A stretch of 64,000 bases of DNA, taken from the NCBI GenBank assembly GCA_049511415.1, contig JBEKYC010000020.1:32881-96880 (forward strand), in the 5' to 3' direction. This document shows positions 34,640 to 44,032 of this stretch, in pieces. Source of the stretch: Bog-159 sp049511415 (GTDB taxonomy: Bacteria > Acidobacteriota > Terriglobia > Bryobacterales > Bryobacteraceae). The position numbers and the translations under genes are program-made. The number at the start of each line of letters is the position of its first letter. The first letter of the stretch is position 1. The notes beneath the pieces are model-generated. The model saw only the letters and a list, made by a program, of their open reading frames with translations. It ran no database searches and was not told the origin of the DNA.

Positions 34640-37078
34640 CTAATTGGCGGCGCGGGCCACCGGCCGATAAGGACGTTCGAGGGCGGGCGCGGGAAATTCA
34701 ACCACGTTGGTTCGGCCGCGGCGGGCCTGCTTGGCGGCGTACATGCGCTTATCGGCGGCGGCCAGCAGTTCTTCCGCATGGAGCCCGTCTTCGGGATAGA
34801 AAGCTTCACCGATGCTCATGGAAACGGTCTGGCCGGATCTGCCCGTGGGAATGCTGATCTGGCGCATCTCCGCGATCCGCGCTGGCAGATCGGAGCCACC
34901 ACTGCCCGCCAAGATGAGAACGAACTCGTCGCCCCCCATACGCGCCACATAATCGTATTCGCGGCATTGCACGCGCAGGGTTTCCGCAACCTGTTTCAGC
35001 AGGCGATTGCCTTCCAGATGGCCGAAGTGATCGTTGATCTGTTTAAAACCGTCGAGATCGCAGACCACCACGGAGAGCGGCTCCGCGGAGCGGCTGCAGC
35101 GCGAGAGTTCGTCATCCAGGCGCAGGAACAGCGAGCGGGCGTTGGGCAGGCCGGAAAGGTAATCGGTGGTGGCGGAGTCCTCCAACTGGCGGAAGATGAG
35201 CGCATTTTCAATGGCGATGGAGACCTTGCTGCTGATCGCTTGCACGATGCGAAGATGATCGCGCGAGAAGGCGTCCGGTTCGGCGCGGTAGAGCGTCATG
35301 ACGCCGATCACTCCGGCCGGACCTTCCAGCGGAACGGAGAGCGCGGAGCGGAGTGTGCTGACCTTTCGCGGGTCCGACAGGTAGCTCGATTCGACCGCAG
35401 GATTGCCGTTGACGATGGGCTTGCGATTATCGGCAACCCAACCGGAAAGACCTTCGCCCACGGGAATTTCGAGCGACGAGAAGAAGCGGAAATCGTCGCC
35501 ATTGACGTAGCGGGGGATAAGTTTATCCTGATCACGGACATAAATAGCAGCGGCATCGTAGGGCACGATTTTGCGCAGGCGGACGGCCACCACGGAAAGC
35601 GTCTCATCGAGGCTGAGTGAGTTGCCGAGTTCCTGCACCAGTTCGAAGAGAAGCTGCACTTCCTGGCGAGCCGCCGCGATGGACGTAAGGAAGTCGCCCT
35701 CGCTGGCGGAATCCGGGGTGGACTGGACGCGCTGGAATCCGGCGGCTGGCGCGGCGGCCGTTTCGATTTTAACGTCGTTCGGGCGCTTGGCGGATTCGAG
35801 GGGCTGCGCCTGCGTGAGGCGCTCCAGTTCGACGTAGCGGCGTTTGAGGGCAGCCACAACCTTGGGATCGTACGCGCGCCCGGCCAGGGATTCGACTTCG
35901 GCCATGGCCTCAGCGAGCGGCAGGGCGCGGCGGTACTGGCGCTCGGAAGCCAGAGCATCGAGGCAGTCGACCGCGGAGAGGATACGGGCGCCCAGAGGTA
36001 TTTCAAGGCGCGAGAGGCCGTACGGATACCCGGAGCCATCCCACTTTTCGTGATGGGCGCGCACGATATCGGCGGCGCCATAAGGGAACGACACGCGATC
36101 CAGGATTTCGGCTCCCACCACCGGATGGATCTTCATTTTTTCGAACTCTTCGGGCGTAAGGCGGCCGGGCTTGGAGATGATGTGTTCGGGCACGGCCAGC
36201 TTGCCGATATCGTGCAGGAGGGCGGCGGCTTTGAGGGCTTCCAGATCGCCGCCGGTGAGCCCCATGTCTTTGCCGAGCTCGACGGCGTAGGTGCGCACGC
36301 GGCGGAGATGCTCGTGGGTTTTTTGGTCTTTGGCTTCGATCGCCAGCGCCAGTGCTTCAATGGTGCGCAAATGCAAGGCGGCCAGCGACTCCACATGGCG
36401 CTTCTGATCTTCCAGGCGGCCGAGATACAGGCGGTAGGAACGGAAGATCAGGTAAATGACGGGCAGGAGCATGATCGAGCTGCGCCAGTCCAACTGGCGG
36501 CTGATGGTGCTCATCATCCAGGCGACGGAAGCACCCAGCATGTAGAACGGGAACGACCAGAAATAGCAGTCGTACCAGGTGCGGGCGAATTTCTTGGTTT
36601 CGGACAGCGAAATGGCTCCGGCGACGGGCGCCGTGTTGACCGCGAAATAGAGCAGGCCGGTCACGATCAGCAGCAGAGGACTGCCGTGGTCGAGACGCTG
36701 CACCCAGCGCGCATGATGGAAAGAATACGCCGCCAGGATGGCCATGCCGGTAGAGGCGACGCTGAAAACGATCTGATAGATCGCGGGACGGCGTTTAGGC
36801 TTCCAGAGACATTGAATCAGGGTGCCGGTGCATCCGATAACCAATGTTTCGGCGCTGCCGAGGTCAGTGATGCCGATCAGGACGAAAAGGAAGCCGACGG
36901 ACATCGTACCGGGAATACCGGGAAGATTGACCTTCATACCGGCGGCCAAAGCCGAGATCACCAGATAGCACAGGAACCGCGAGAGATCCTGCGAACTCCA
37001 GTGGGCCAGACCCCAGACGCAGGAACTCAGTCCGATCAGGCTGACAGCGAAAACATAGATCTTCGATTTGGCATTCAT
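34640..37078 (-). CDS. Membrane protein with HD-GYP, GAF and GGDEF domains (c-di-GMP turnover)
   Basis: 812 aa from ATG 37078. The N-terminal ~220 residues contain about seven TM helices (MASE-like sensor). An HD-GYP phosphodiesterase domain at about 235-420 has LLHDIGK (H289, D290), then HHEKWDGSGYP (342-352), so the HD and GYP motifs are complete. A GAF domain lies at about 487-627 (GEGLSGWVADNRKPI). A GGDEF domain at about 640-790 has an intact MGGDEF (715-719) and an I-site RxxD (REYD, 706-709) five residues before it. It could therefore both make and break c-di-GMP, with product inhibition of the cyclase. It begins 20 bases after the subtilase stop, so the two probably form an operon. 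Confidence 0.93.
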   Translation of the reverse strand: MNAKSKIYVFAVSLIGLSSCVWGLAHWSSQDLSRFLCYLVISALAAGMKVNLPGIPGTMSVGFLFVLIGITDLGSAETLVIGCTGTLIQCLWKPKRRPAIYQIVFSVASTGMAILAAYSFHHARWVQRLDHGSPLLLIVTGLLYFAVNTAPVAGAISLSETKKFARTWYDCYFWSFPFYMLGASVAWMMSTISRQLDWRSSIMLLPVIYLIFRSYRLYLGRLEDQKRHVESLAALHLRTIEALALAIEAKDQKTHEHLRRVRTYAVELGKDMGLTGGDLEALKAAALLHDIGKLAVPEHIISKPGRLTPEEFEKMKIHPVVGAEILDRVSFPYGAADIVRAHHEKWDGSGYPYGLSRLEIPLGARILSAVDCLDALASERQYRRALPLAEAMAEVESLAGRAYDPKVVAALKRRYVELERLTQAQPLESAKRPNDVKIETAAAPAAGFQRVQSTPDSASEGDFLTSIAAARQEVQLLFELVQELGNSLSLDETLSVVAVRLRKIVPYDAAAIYVRDQDKLIPRYVNGDDFRFFSSLEIPVGEGLSGWVADNRKPIVNGNPAVESSYLSDPRKVSTLRSALSVPLEGPAGVIGVMTLYRAEPDAFSRDHLRIVQAISSKVSIAIENALIFRQLEDSATTDYLSGLPNARSLFLRLDDELSRCSRSAEPLSVVVCDLDGFKQINDHFGHLEGNRLLKQVAETLRVQCREYDYVARMGGDEFVLILAGSGGSDLPARIAEMRQISIPTGRSGQTVSMSIGEAFYPEDGLHAEELLAAADKRMYAAKQARRGRTNVVEFPAPALERPYRPVARAAN

Positions 37079-37098
37079 CGAATGATTGCCGCGGCGCG

Positions 37099-38796
37099 CT
37101 AATTCTCGTCGCCGTATCCCGTGGTGGTGCCCCAGACCGCATTGGTTCCCCAGACTGCATTGGTGCCCCAGACGGCATTGGTGCCCCAAACCGCATTGGT
37201 TCCCCAAACTGCGTTGCTTCCCCAGACGGCGTTGGTTCCGGCGACCAATACCTGGTTGCCCCAGACCGCATTCAGGCCGAAGACCGCGTTAACGCCCCAG
37301 ACGGAGCCGGCGGCCGTGGTGAGATTCATAACACCCAGCAGCGGGCTGTAAAGCAGGGACGGAGACTGGGCGCTGGAGGTCGCGATTTCGGTGCTGGCCA
37401 GCGCGGCATCCACGTTCACGTATCCGGCCCCCACCGTGAAGATATCGTAGGTATCCACATAAGTGATGCCGGTGGTGGGGTCGGTGGCGGTGCTCATCAG
37501 CGGGAAATTCTTGGACGCGGTGGCCATCAAGCGCGCCTTGATGGTGTCGGGTGTGAGGCTGGGATTCTGCTCGAGCATGAGAGCCGCGGAGGCCGACACC
37601 ACGGGCGTCGCCATGCTGGTGCCGCTGAGCTGAAAATAGACCGCGGGTCCGGCGCCGTTGGGGATGTAGTACGAGGGCGGCATCACGTCCTGCGGGAACT
37701 GGGCTTCGAGCGTGGAACCGGGATCGAGCAGGGACACGACCAGATTGCCGGGCGCCACCACATCAGGCTTGGCCGTAAGATCGATGTAGGTCGGGCCCTT
37801 GGAACTGTAACTCGCGATGGTGTCGTCGCTAGTTGCATAGGTTCCGTTCGTTTTCATGCAACCCACGGTGATGGCGTGCGGACTGTTGCCCGGGGAGGTG
37901 ATGGAGGAATAGCCGTTACGGCCGAGATTGCCGGCGGCCACCACCACGACCATGCCTTGTTTCCAGGCGGCTTCGACTGCCTGGCAGAGCGGATCCATGG
38001 TGCAGCTTTCGAAAATCTGGCGGCCGATGGACAAGTTGATGACGCGGATGTTGTAGGTATTGCGCAGCGCCAGGGCTTGCTGGATAGCGGCAATGACGTT
38101 GCTGTCGGTGCCCGCGCCATTCTCGTCCAGGACGCGAAGATCGATCAGGTTGGCCTGGGGCGCGATGCCGCTCAACAGGCGGAACGATCCTGGCTGCTGC
38201 GAAGAACTGCCATTACCGGCCAGAATGCCGGCCACATGGGTGCCGTGGCCGTAGTCATCGTTCAGCACGGCGGGCACGAAGCTTTGGCGGTAGACCACGC
38301 GGGTCTGGCTGGCGCCTGCGATGTTGAGATCGGGATGATGGTAAATGCCGCTATCGATGAGAGCGATACCGATGCCTGCTCCTTTGTAGCCTTGACTCCA
38401 AGCCTGCGGAGCGCTTACCGCCTGGCTGGTGTAGTCGAGCGCGGCGATCAGGGAGCGGTTGGGAGAAATATAGGTGACGTTGGGCTGATTGGAAATCGCG
38501 GCCAGGTTGCCCACCGGAACCGTCGCGGAGACGGCGTTGAGCAGGCTGAAGGTGGTGTTGATGACGCCGCCGAGAACGTTGACGACGGGGCATAGAAGCT
38601 GCCCAAGGAAGCCGGAACAGGCTTGTGGCGCGCTGTATTGAATGATCACTTGCACGCTTCCGGATGGGTTCGACAGGAGCGGCAGAAGGTCCGGAGAGAT
38701 TTTTGAATTACCGGCCAACAGGGCGCTGGAGGCGATCAGAAAAATCGCCGCGGCAATACAGCGGGACAGGAGCTTGACAGGCACCAGACGTTTCAT
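37099..38796 (-). CDS. S8 subtilisin-family exported protease with C-terminal NAVWG repeats
   Basis: 565 aa. The signal peptide covers about residues 8-29. A fervidolysin/I9-like propeptide region precedes the S8 domain. The catalytic triad is D148 (ALIDSGIYHHPDL), H184 (YGHGTHVAG) and S394 (SGTSMATPVVSA), with oxyanion N290 (AAGN). The last ~70 residues are a run of hexapeptides based on T-N-A-V-W-G, starting with more diverged copies (VNAVFG, LNAVWG). This tail may anchor the protein or form a short beta-structure; its role is unknown. The gene directly precedes the HD-GYP/GGDEF gene. It has no strong Shine-Dalgarno at 38796, although GGGGAAGT lies immediately upstream. Confidence 0.94.
   Translation of the reverse strand: MKRLVPVKLLSRCIAAAIFLIASSALLAGNSKISPDLLPLLSNPSGSVQVIIQYSAPQACSGFLGQLLCPVVNVLGGVINTTFSLLNAVSATVPVGNLAAISNQPNVTYISPNRSLIAALDYTSQAVSAPQAWSQGYKGAGIGIALIDSGIYHHPDLNIAGASQTRVVYRQSFVPAVLNDDYGHGTHVAGILAGNGSSSQQPGSFRLLSGIAPQANLIDLRVLDENGAGTDSNVIAAIQQALALRNTYNIRVINLSIGRQIFESCTMDPLCQAVEAAWKQGMVVVVAAGNLGRNGYSSITSPGNSPHAITVGCMKTNGTYATSDDTIASYSSKGPTYIDLTAKPDVVAPGNLVVSLLDPGSTLEAQFPQDVMPPSYYIPNGAGPAVYFQLSGTSMATPVVSASAALMLEQNPSLTPDTIKARLMATASKNFPLMSTATDPTTGITYVDTYDIFTVGAGYVNVDAALASTEIATSSAQSPSLLYSPLLGVMNLTTAAGSVWGVNAVFGLNAVWGNQVLVAGTNAVWGSNAVWGTNAVWGTNAVWGTNAVWGTNAVWGTTTGYGDEN
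37121..37300 (-). repeat. 18-bp tandem repeat encoding (T/S)NAVWG hexapeptides
   Basis: On the minus strand roughly ten 18-bp units encode T-N-A-V-W-G, S-N-A-V-W-G and related hexapeptides. Third-position changes vary between units (for example GCG/GCA for Ala and GTT/GTC for Val), while the peptide is nearly constant. That suggests selection for the amino-acid sequence and not recent slippage alone. Confidence 0.9.
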
Positions 38797-38986
38797 TACT
38801 TCCCCTCGTGGTGTGGGGATAGCACGCCTTAAGCCACCGCCGGAAGTTCTTTCACGAGCCGGAAGTTGCTGAAACTAAAAAACATGCGAATTCGAAAGGG
38901 AGTTGAAATGTGACAATCGTGGCCACTGGTGCGACAGAATTGGCGCACGGCACACGGTCCGAGAGCCCCAGCGGAGCACGCTCAGA

Positions 38987-39868
38987 TTACGATCGCCTCT
39001 TGGGTGCGGATGAATGGCGCGCATGCACATCCCACCAGAGTTCGTTCAGTTTGCCCGCTTTTTCGTAGTCGCTTTTTAACCGCGCGAGCCACTCGCGGGC
39101 CGCATCAGGCGCCAACCATGAACCACCCGCCCGCTCCCCGAATGGACCCGAACTCTGCTTTGCGAACGCATAGCCGTCGGGGCTGTATCTACCTGGGGCG
39201 TTCCATTCTCGTTTGGGGCGCAGGGGATGCGGAAGTCTGCGCATCACGCCATGGAAGACCGGGACAGCCCGCCCGGCGCGCCGGAGAAGGCGCCAGCCGA
39301 TCTGATGATTAAATATCGGCGGCGTGGGATGAAAGTTCAGCCCGTCGACGAACTTAAAGGCAGTGTATCCGAGGGTTATCAAGCGCTCGACGAACGGGTC
39401 AATGGAGTTGAGCTCGAGACTGATATAGGCGGGCGCAATGGACGGAGTGAGTGTCTCGAGGACCTGAAAGTCGGCCCCCTCAATGTCGACCTTAATGAAT
39501 ACAGGCTGCCCATGCTCCGCGATCAGTTCCCGCGCGGTGGTGCAGCGAACCGTCAGTTCTTCCCATTCGCTGGACTTATGATGAACATCCGGTGCGAAAG
39601 TGGACCAGCCGTCTTCCTGAAGGCTGCGATAAAACGTAAACTCTCCGGGCTGCCTCAACACGCCTGCATTCACCACGGTGATCCGGCCCGCGCGGATCTC
39701 GTGCGCGAAGCGCCGAGAACATTGAGCGGCAAGTACGGGATTGGCCTCGACTCCGAGCACGCGATACCCAAGGTGCAGATAATACGCAGCGTCGTCGCCA
39801 TTGTTCAGGCCGATATCGAAGACCAGCTCCGGTTTCGTGCTGGGTATGCCGCGCGTTTTTGCCTTCAA
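38987..39868 (-). CDS. FkbM-family methyltransferase
   Basis: 293 aa. The SAM-binding motif I is ELVFDIGLNNGDDAAYYL (residues 14-31), followed by YRVLGVEANPVLAAQC (motif II) and the FkbM hallmark PVFIKVDIEGADFQVLETL near residue 125. FkbM enzymes O-methylate sugars, polyketides or lipids. The C-terminal ~100 residues (after YTAFKFVDGLNFHP) are less conserved. It is isolated, with ~190 bases to the subtilase start on one side and the aldehyde dehydrogenase stop on the other. It is on the same strand as the surface-related genes here, but no close partner suggests the substrate. Confidence 0.87.
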   Translation of the reverse strand: MKAKTRGIPSTKPELVFDIGLNNGDDAAYYLHLGYRVLGVEANPVLAAQCSRRFAHEIRAGRITVVNAGVLRQPGEFTFYRSLQEDGWSTFAPDVHHKSSEWEELTVRCTTARELIAEHGQPVFIKVDIEGADFQVLETLTPSIAPAYISLELNSIDPFVERLITLGYTAFKFVDGLNFHPTPPIFNHQIGWRLLRRAGRAVPVFHGVMRRLPHPLRPKREWNAPGRYSPDGYAFAKQSSGPFGERAGGSWLAPDAAREWLARLKSDYEKAGKLNELWWDVHARHSSAPKRRS

Positions 39869-39992
39869 TTGATCTTCGCCTCGTACTTTAGCAACACAGC
39901 ATGGGATGCGTCCAGATCACTCAGTGATGCGGGTACCGGCTGTGCGTTGCGATCGTGGTCTTTCGTGGAATCCGGCAGTTGATTGTGGTTGC

Positions 39993-41471
39993 TCAGAGTT
40001 TGACGATGACCGTTTTCACTTCGGAATACTGCTGCAGCCCGTACTCGCCTAATTCACGCCCGATACCGGACTGCTTGAACCCGCCGAAGGGCGCCCTGGG
40101 GTCGAGAACATTGTAGCAGTTGACCCAAACAGTTCCGGCGCGGACGCTATTGGCGATGGCATGTGCTTTGCCTATATCGCGCGTCCAAACGGCCGCCGCC
40201 AGTCCATACTCGGTGCGGTTGGCCCGCGCGACAACCTCGTCGAGATCGCGGAAAGGAATGATGCTCATTACCGGGCCGAAGATCTCCTCCCGGGCAATCC
40301 GCATTCCGTCCTGAACATCGGAAAAGACGGTGGGCTGGATGAAATAGCCGCGGTCGCCGACGCGCTGGCCGCCGCACACCAGCTTGGCCCCTTCGCGCTG
40401 TCCGGATTCGATGTAGCCCATCACCCTATTGAACTGCGTTTGATCCACCTGAGGACCTTGGTCCGTTTTAGGATCGAAGGGATCGCCGACGACGCGTTTG
40501 CGTGCGCGGACGGCGCTTTTCTCCACAAACCTGTCGTAGATGCTCTTTTCGACGAACACTCTCGATCCAGCGCAACAGCATTGGCCCTGATTAAAGAAAA
40601 GGCCGGAGTGGGCCCCTTCCACCGCTTCATCCAGGTTAGCGTCGGCGAAAACAATGTTCGGGCTCTTTCCGCCGAGTTCCAAGGTCACTCGCTTCAAATT
40701 GGATTTCGCGGCGGCCTCCATGATGAGGTGGCCGACCTCGGTGGAACCGGTAAAAGCCACCTTGTCCACATCCATATGGCTCGCTATCGCGGCCCCCGCA
40801 GTCGGGCCAAATCCAGGCAACAGGTTGACCACCCCTTCCGGGAAGCCGGCCTGCACGATCAACTGCCCGATGCGGAGCGCGGTCAGAGGTGTTTGTTCGG
40901 CCGGCTTCATCACGACCGTGTTTCCGGTGGCCAGCGCAGGCGCGAGCTTCCAAGCCTGCATCAGCATGGGAAAATTCCAGGGAATAATCTGCCCGACTAC
41001 GCCCACGGGCTCGTGCCTGGTATAGCAGAAGAAATCGCCCGCGATGGGGATGGTTTTGCCCTGAATCTTGTCGGCCCATCCCGCGAAGTAGCGATAACAG
41101 GCAACTGTTTTGGCTACGTCCGCCGCCCGCGCAATCGAGAATGGCTTCCCGTTGTCGAGGGATTCGAGCCGGGCGAGTTCGTCGCCATGCTCCTCGATGA
41201 GGCCCGCCAGACGGTGGAGCAACTCCCCCCGCTTGGATGCTGCCATTTTCCGCCAGGGTCCGTGTTCGAAAGCCGCACGGGCGGCCTTTACTGCTTTTTC
41301 AACGTCGGCCCCCCCTGCCTCGGCAACCTGGCAGATTTCTTCCGCCGTGGCGGGATTGACGGTCGCGAAGGTCTGGCCGGATTCGCTGGCCATCCAGCGA
41401 TTGTTGATTAGCAGCTTGGTCGCCGAAACAGCGACTTGGCTCTCCGTTGGCGCGCAGAGGAGTGAAGCCAT
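39993..41471 (-). CDS. NAD(P)-dependent aldehyde dehydrogenase
   Basis: 492 aa from ATG 41471, with GGGAGG about 11 bases upstream; the open frame reaches 41534 but lacks a signal. It is a full-length class I/II ALDH: GQIIPWNFPML with N166, FTGSTEVGHLI for cofactor binding, VTLELGGKSPNIVF with general base E265, and NQGQCCCAGSRVFV with catalytic C299. The C-terminus reads YGLQQYSEVKTVIVKL, as in ALDH1/2-type enzymes. It oxidises an aldehyde to the acid in the cytoplasm; the substrate is not evident. It stands alone, with non-coding sequence at both ends. Confidence 0.95.
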   Translation of the reverse strand: MASLLCAPTESQVAVSATKLLINNRWMASESGQTFATVNPATAEEICQVAEAGGADVEKAVKAARAAFEHGPWRKMAASKRGELLHRLAGLIEEHGDELARLESLDNGKPFSIARAADVAKTVACYRYFAGWADKIQGKTIPIAGDFFCYTRHEPVGVVGQIIPWNFPMLMQAWKLAPALATGNTVVMKPAEQTPLTALRIGQLIVQAGFPEGVVNLLPGFGPTAGAAIASHMDVDKVAFTGSTEVGHLIMEAAAKSNLKRVTLELGGKSPNIVFADANLDEAVEGAHSGLFFNQGQCCCAGSRVFVEKSIYDRFVEKSAVRARKRVVGDPFDPKTDQGPQVDQTQFNRVMGYIESGQREGAKLVCGGQRVGDRGYFIQPTVFSDVQDGMRIAREEIFGPVMSIIPFRDLDEVVARANRTEYGLAAAVWTRDIGKAHAIANSVRAGTVWVNCYNVLDPRAPFGGFKQSGIGRELGEYGLQQYSEVKTVIVKL

Positions 41472-41748
41472 CAAAATTGCCCCTCCCGGACAGTATGGTT
41501 CATGGAAGATATGACCGTCATATGAAGATAGCACGCACCAATAACACCGCTATTCTGTTTTCATTCTACGCTGTTATCAGGTTGCCACCGACCACTGCCT
41601 GATGGTTAGCAATCCGGTGGACCTTTAACCTGTCGCGAATGTATCGCGTGTTATCAACGAGGAGCTTGCCAGCGGCACTAAAGGCGCGCGACACTGTAAA
41701 TGTTCCAGCCTTCACGGCCTGCACGTTGCCAACCCGGGTGCGAGCGCG

Positions 41749-42855
41749 ATGACACGTTTTGAGCTACAACCTCTGGAGCGCGCGGCAGTACCCGATGTGG
41801 CCGCGTTTATCGACCGATGGCGCCACAGCGGAACTGAAGGTCCCGCGGCGCTCAGTCCCCTGAATGAACCGGCGGCAAGTATTGAACGGCGTCTCAGATG
41901 GCTGCTGATCGATAATCCTTCCGCGGCCCCTGACCACAAGCTCGGCTATTGCGTGCGTGATGCGGAGGGCGTCATAAGAGGCATCAACCTTTTCTTCCCG
42001 GTGGCCTACCGGTTCGGTGAAAAACCACTTCTCGGACTGTGTTCGGGAAGCTTTTTTGTGGAGCCGCCGGCCCGTTCGACGGGCTTCTTTGTTTTTAAGA
42101 AGTACTTGGGCACACCAGGCTATTCCTTCTACTTTGCCTCCACCTGCAACGCGAGTTCAGGCGAGCTATGGAAGATCATGGGCGGGCATCCGGTCCCGAA
42201 CTCCGATATGGAGTATATTCTCCCGCTGCGGCTTGACGTTGTGATTCCAACGCTAGTGGCAGCCAGGACCTCAAGCGATGCCGCCGCCAGAATTGCTCGA
42301 ATATGCAGCCGAGGCGCCAACCCGGTTTTAGCATACCTCACCCGCCGTCCGACGAGACTTGCGATTGAGCCTTGTCAGGACTGGGAGAAGCTCGCGGAGC
42401 TTGCCAGGCGTCACCGCCCGCCGGCATGCATCACCAGCGACCGATCGGCAGCGCTGCTGAACTGGCGCTACGGACCAGCTTCGCCCGCCTATCCCTGCCG
42501 CTTATATTTGCTGCGCGACGAAGCTGGCAACGAGGGTTGGTTCTGCCTGGGCAACATAGCGCCCGTCGAAACCGGGCAGTTCCGCGAATCCATTCTGTTG
42601 GAAGCGATATGGCCTCGGGAAAAGATGGATCCAAAGCGCCTCTTCAGAGAAATCCTTCGCGTAGCCGCGGACTCGGCCGACGCGATATACTTCCGGTGGC
42701 AACCTGGGCTGGCCTACAACCAATACAGCCGTTGGGTGATCCCGCATCGATTGAAGGCGCCACGAGCCTACGCAAGCATTGCCAAAGGTGCGCCACGCTT
42801 TCCACTGGACTCGCTGGATTACGATGACAGCGACTACGTCGCATGGAAGTTCTAA
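41749..42855 (+). CDS. Unassigned protein, possibly GNAT-like
   Basis: 368 aa with no signal peptide or TM segment. I do not recognise the family securely. The sequence has two similar halves, each with alternating strands and helices that would fit acyltransferase (GNAT/FemAB-like) lobes. Conserved-looking stretches are NPSAAPDHKLGYCVRDAEGV, IRGINLFFPVAYRF and SDRSAALLNWRYGPASPAYP. The last of these, an NWRY segment, recurs in acidobacterial proteins next to exopolysaccharide genes. The start ATG 41749 follows a weak GCGAGCG stretch. It is convergent with the cyclase-fold gene, four bases between stops. Function unknown. Confidence 0.75.
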   Translation: MTRFELQPLERAAVPDVAAFIDRWRHSGTEGPAALSPLNEPAASIERRLRWLLIDNPSAAPDHKLGYCVRDAEGVIRGINLFFPVAYRFGEKPLLGLCSGSFFVEPPARSTGFFVFKKYLGTPGYSFYFASTCNASSGELWKIMGGHPVPNSDMEYILPLRLDVVIPTLVAARTSSDAAARIARICSRGANPVLAYLTRRPTRLAIEPCQDWEKLAELARRHRPPACITSDRSAALLNWRYGPASPAYPCRLYLLRDEAGNEGWFCLGNIAPVETGQFRESILLEAIWPREKMDPKRLFREILRVAADSADAIYFRWQPGLAYNQYSRWVIPHRLKAPRAYASIAKGAPRFPLDSLDYDDSDYVAWKF

Positions 42856-42859
42856 CCTG

Positions 42860-44032
42860 CTATTGCCAATGATCGCCGGCGGTCAGGGCGAGCACGGCGT
42901 AAGCCGTGGCCGCATCGTTCATGAACAGGCCCGTCGCCGACGATGCATCCCGCCGGTTCACCAAAGAGTAGCCGGGCCACTGGCCTTGCGCTCGGTTCTG
43001 GTTACGCACCAACCAGAAGCGGCCACGCTGTAAACTGGCGTCATCAAGAGGGACGCCCGCCTGTCCGAGTGCAAAAACGATCAGGCCGGTGGCGTAGCCG
43101 TCGCTCTTGCGGGCGAAGGGCGTGTCATTGGATCGAACCCAAAGATTGACCAGAGTATGTGGACTCGTCCCGCGCCAAGTCCAGGCCAAGGTGGACAGTC
43201 CCCAGCCGCCATCGGACTGCTGCGCGCGGAGAACGTCTTCGATAATCGATCGTTGCCGCGCGGAAGAAAGCAGGCCGGGCCATTGGGCCGCCGCCCACAA
43301 CGCCACCACCTGGTGAATCAGGGCCTGATGGGCGGATTCGCGTCGAATGTAGCCGGCGAGCAATTTGAGATTGTTCTGAATCCCGGGGGTGGCGCGATAA
43401 TTCTGTGAAGCCCGGCCCACCGCGACAGCAGCGAGACAAGCTCCATAGTACGCTGAGTCGGAAGCCTCGAAAGGCTCGTTTCCAAAATCAAGCCATGGCC
43501 ACGCGCCCTCCAGATCGCCTGTCTTGCGCTGTAGCGCCCACATGTTGTCGAACGCTGTGCGTGTATCCTCGCCGAGTACGCCACTGCCGGCATCCGCATT
43601 CGCCAGGATCAACGCGTTGAGAACCGATTCCGTCGCGCGGGACTGGATGGTCTTGTGTTCGCCGCTCGATTCGGCGTAGAACGGCTTGGCCTCGTTCCAC
43701 AAACGCACCCGTCTGCCAACGCTCTCCAGCAGACTGCGCTCGATGGGCGAGGCAGAAGCTTCCCCAAGCTTGGCGCGCAGAGCCGGACGCGCCAGTGCGT
43801 AGGGCAACGCGGTATGGCAAGAGACGCAAAAGGTGCCGTGATCGCGCTGGGCCGGCGGCCACGCCATCCACCAGCTTTCTCTGCGATCGAGGTAAGCGGC
43901 CGCGGCGCGCGGATTCCACGAGCTAAGAACCTGCGTCTTGGAAGGTGAACCGGCGCGCAACGCGTCCACCCTCAGACAGAATGGACTCATGAGAATCAAC
44001 AAGCTTGTCGTCGTGATGAGAATAGGCCTCAT
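42860..44032 (-). CDS. Exported CxxCH protein with squalene/terpenoid-cyclase-like alpha-toroid
   Basis: 390 aa. A signal peptide (ITTTSLLILMSPFCLRVDA) is followed near residue 69 by a single heme-c type motif CVSCH (C69, C72, H73) in GTFCVSCHTALPYALARP. The remainder is helical with prenyltransferase/squalene-cyclase QW-like repeats: AQQSDGGWGLSTLAW, QNRAQGQWPGYSL and an earlier ALQRKTGDLEGAWPWLDF. The DxDD protonating motif of squalene-hopene cyclases is not seen, so a cyclase reaction is doubtful. The toroid may bind a ligand or protein while the CxxCH binds heme or metal. This architecture occurs in other exported acidobacterial proteins, but its function is unknown. Confidence 0.82.
   Translation of the reverse strand: MRPILITTTSLLILMSPFCLRVDALRAGSPSKTQVLSSWNPRAAAAYLDRRESWWMAWPPAQRDHGTFCVSCHTALPYALARPALRAKLGEASASPIERSLLESVGRRVRLWNEAKPFYAESSGEHKTIQSRATESVLNALILANADAGSGVLGEDTRTAFDNMWALQRKTGDLEGAWPWLDFGNEPFEASDSAYYGACLAAVAVGRASQNYRATPGIQNNLKLLAGYIRRESAHQALIHQVVALWAAAQWPGLLSSARQRSIIEDVLRAQQSDGGWGLSTLAWTWRGTSPHTLVNLWVRSNDTPFARKSDGYATGLIVFALGQAGVPLDDASLQRGRFWLVRNQNRAQGQWPGYSLVNRRDASSATGLFMNDAATAYAVLALTAGDHWQ

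Noticed and set aside
37121..37300. Regular 18-bp repeats considered as a CRISPR array or minisatellite
   Set aside because: Units are contiguous without spacers and in frame within the subtilase, encoding a constant hexapeptide with synonymous changes.
40161..41411. 416-codon plus-strand open frame opposite the aldehyde dehydrogenase
   Set aside because: The aldehyde dehydrogenase has every catalytic residue; the antisense product has no recognisable features.
42860..44032. Functional squalene-hopene cyclase
   Set aside because: Too short (390 aa), exported, with a CxxCH motif and without the DxDD protonation motif.
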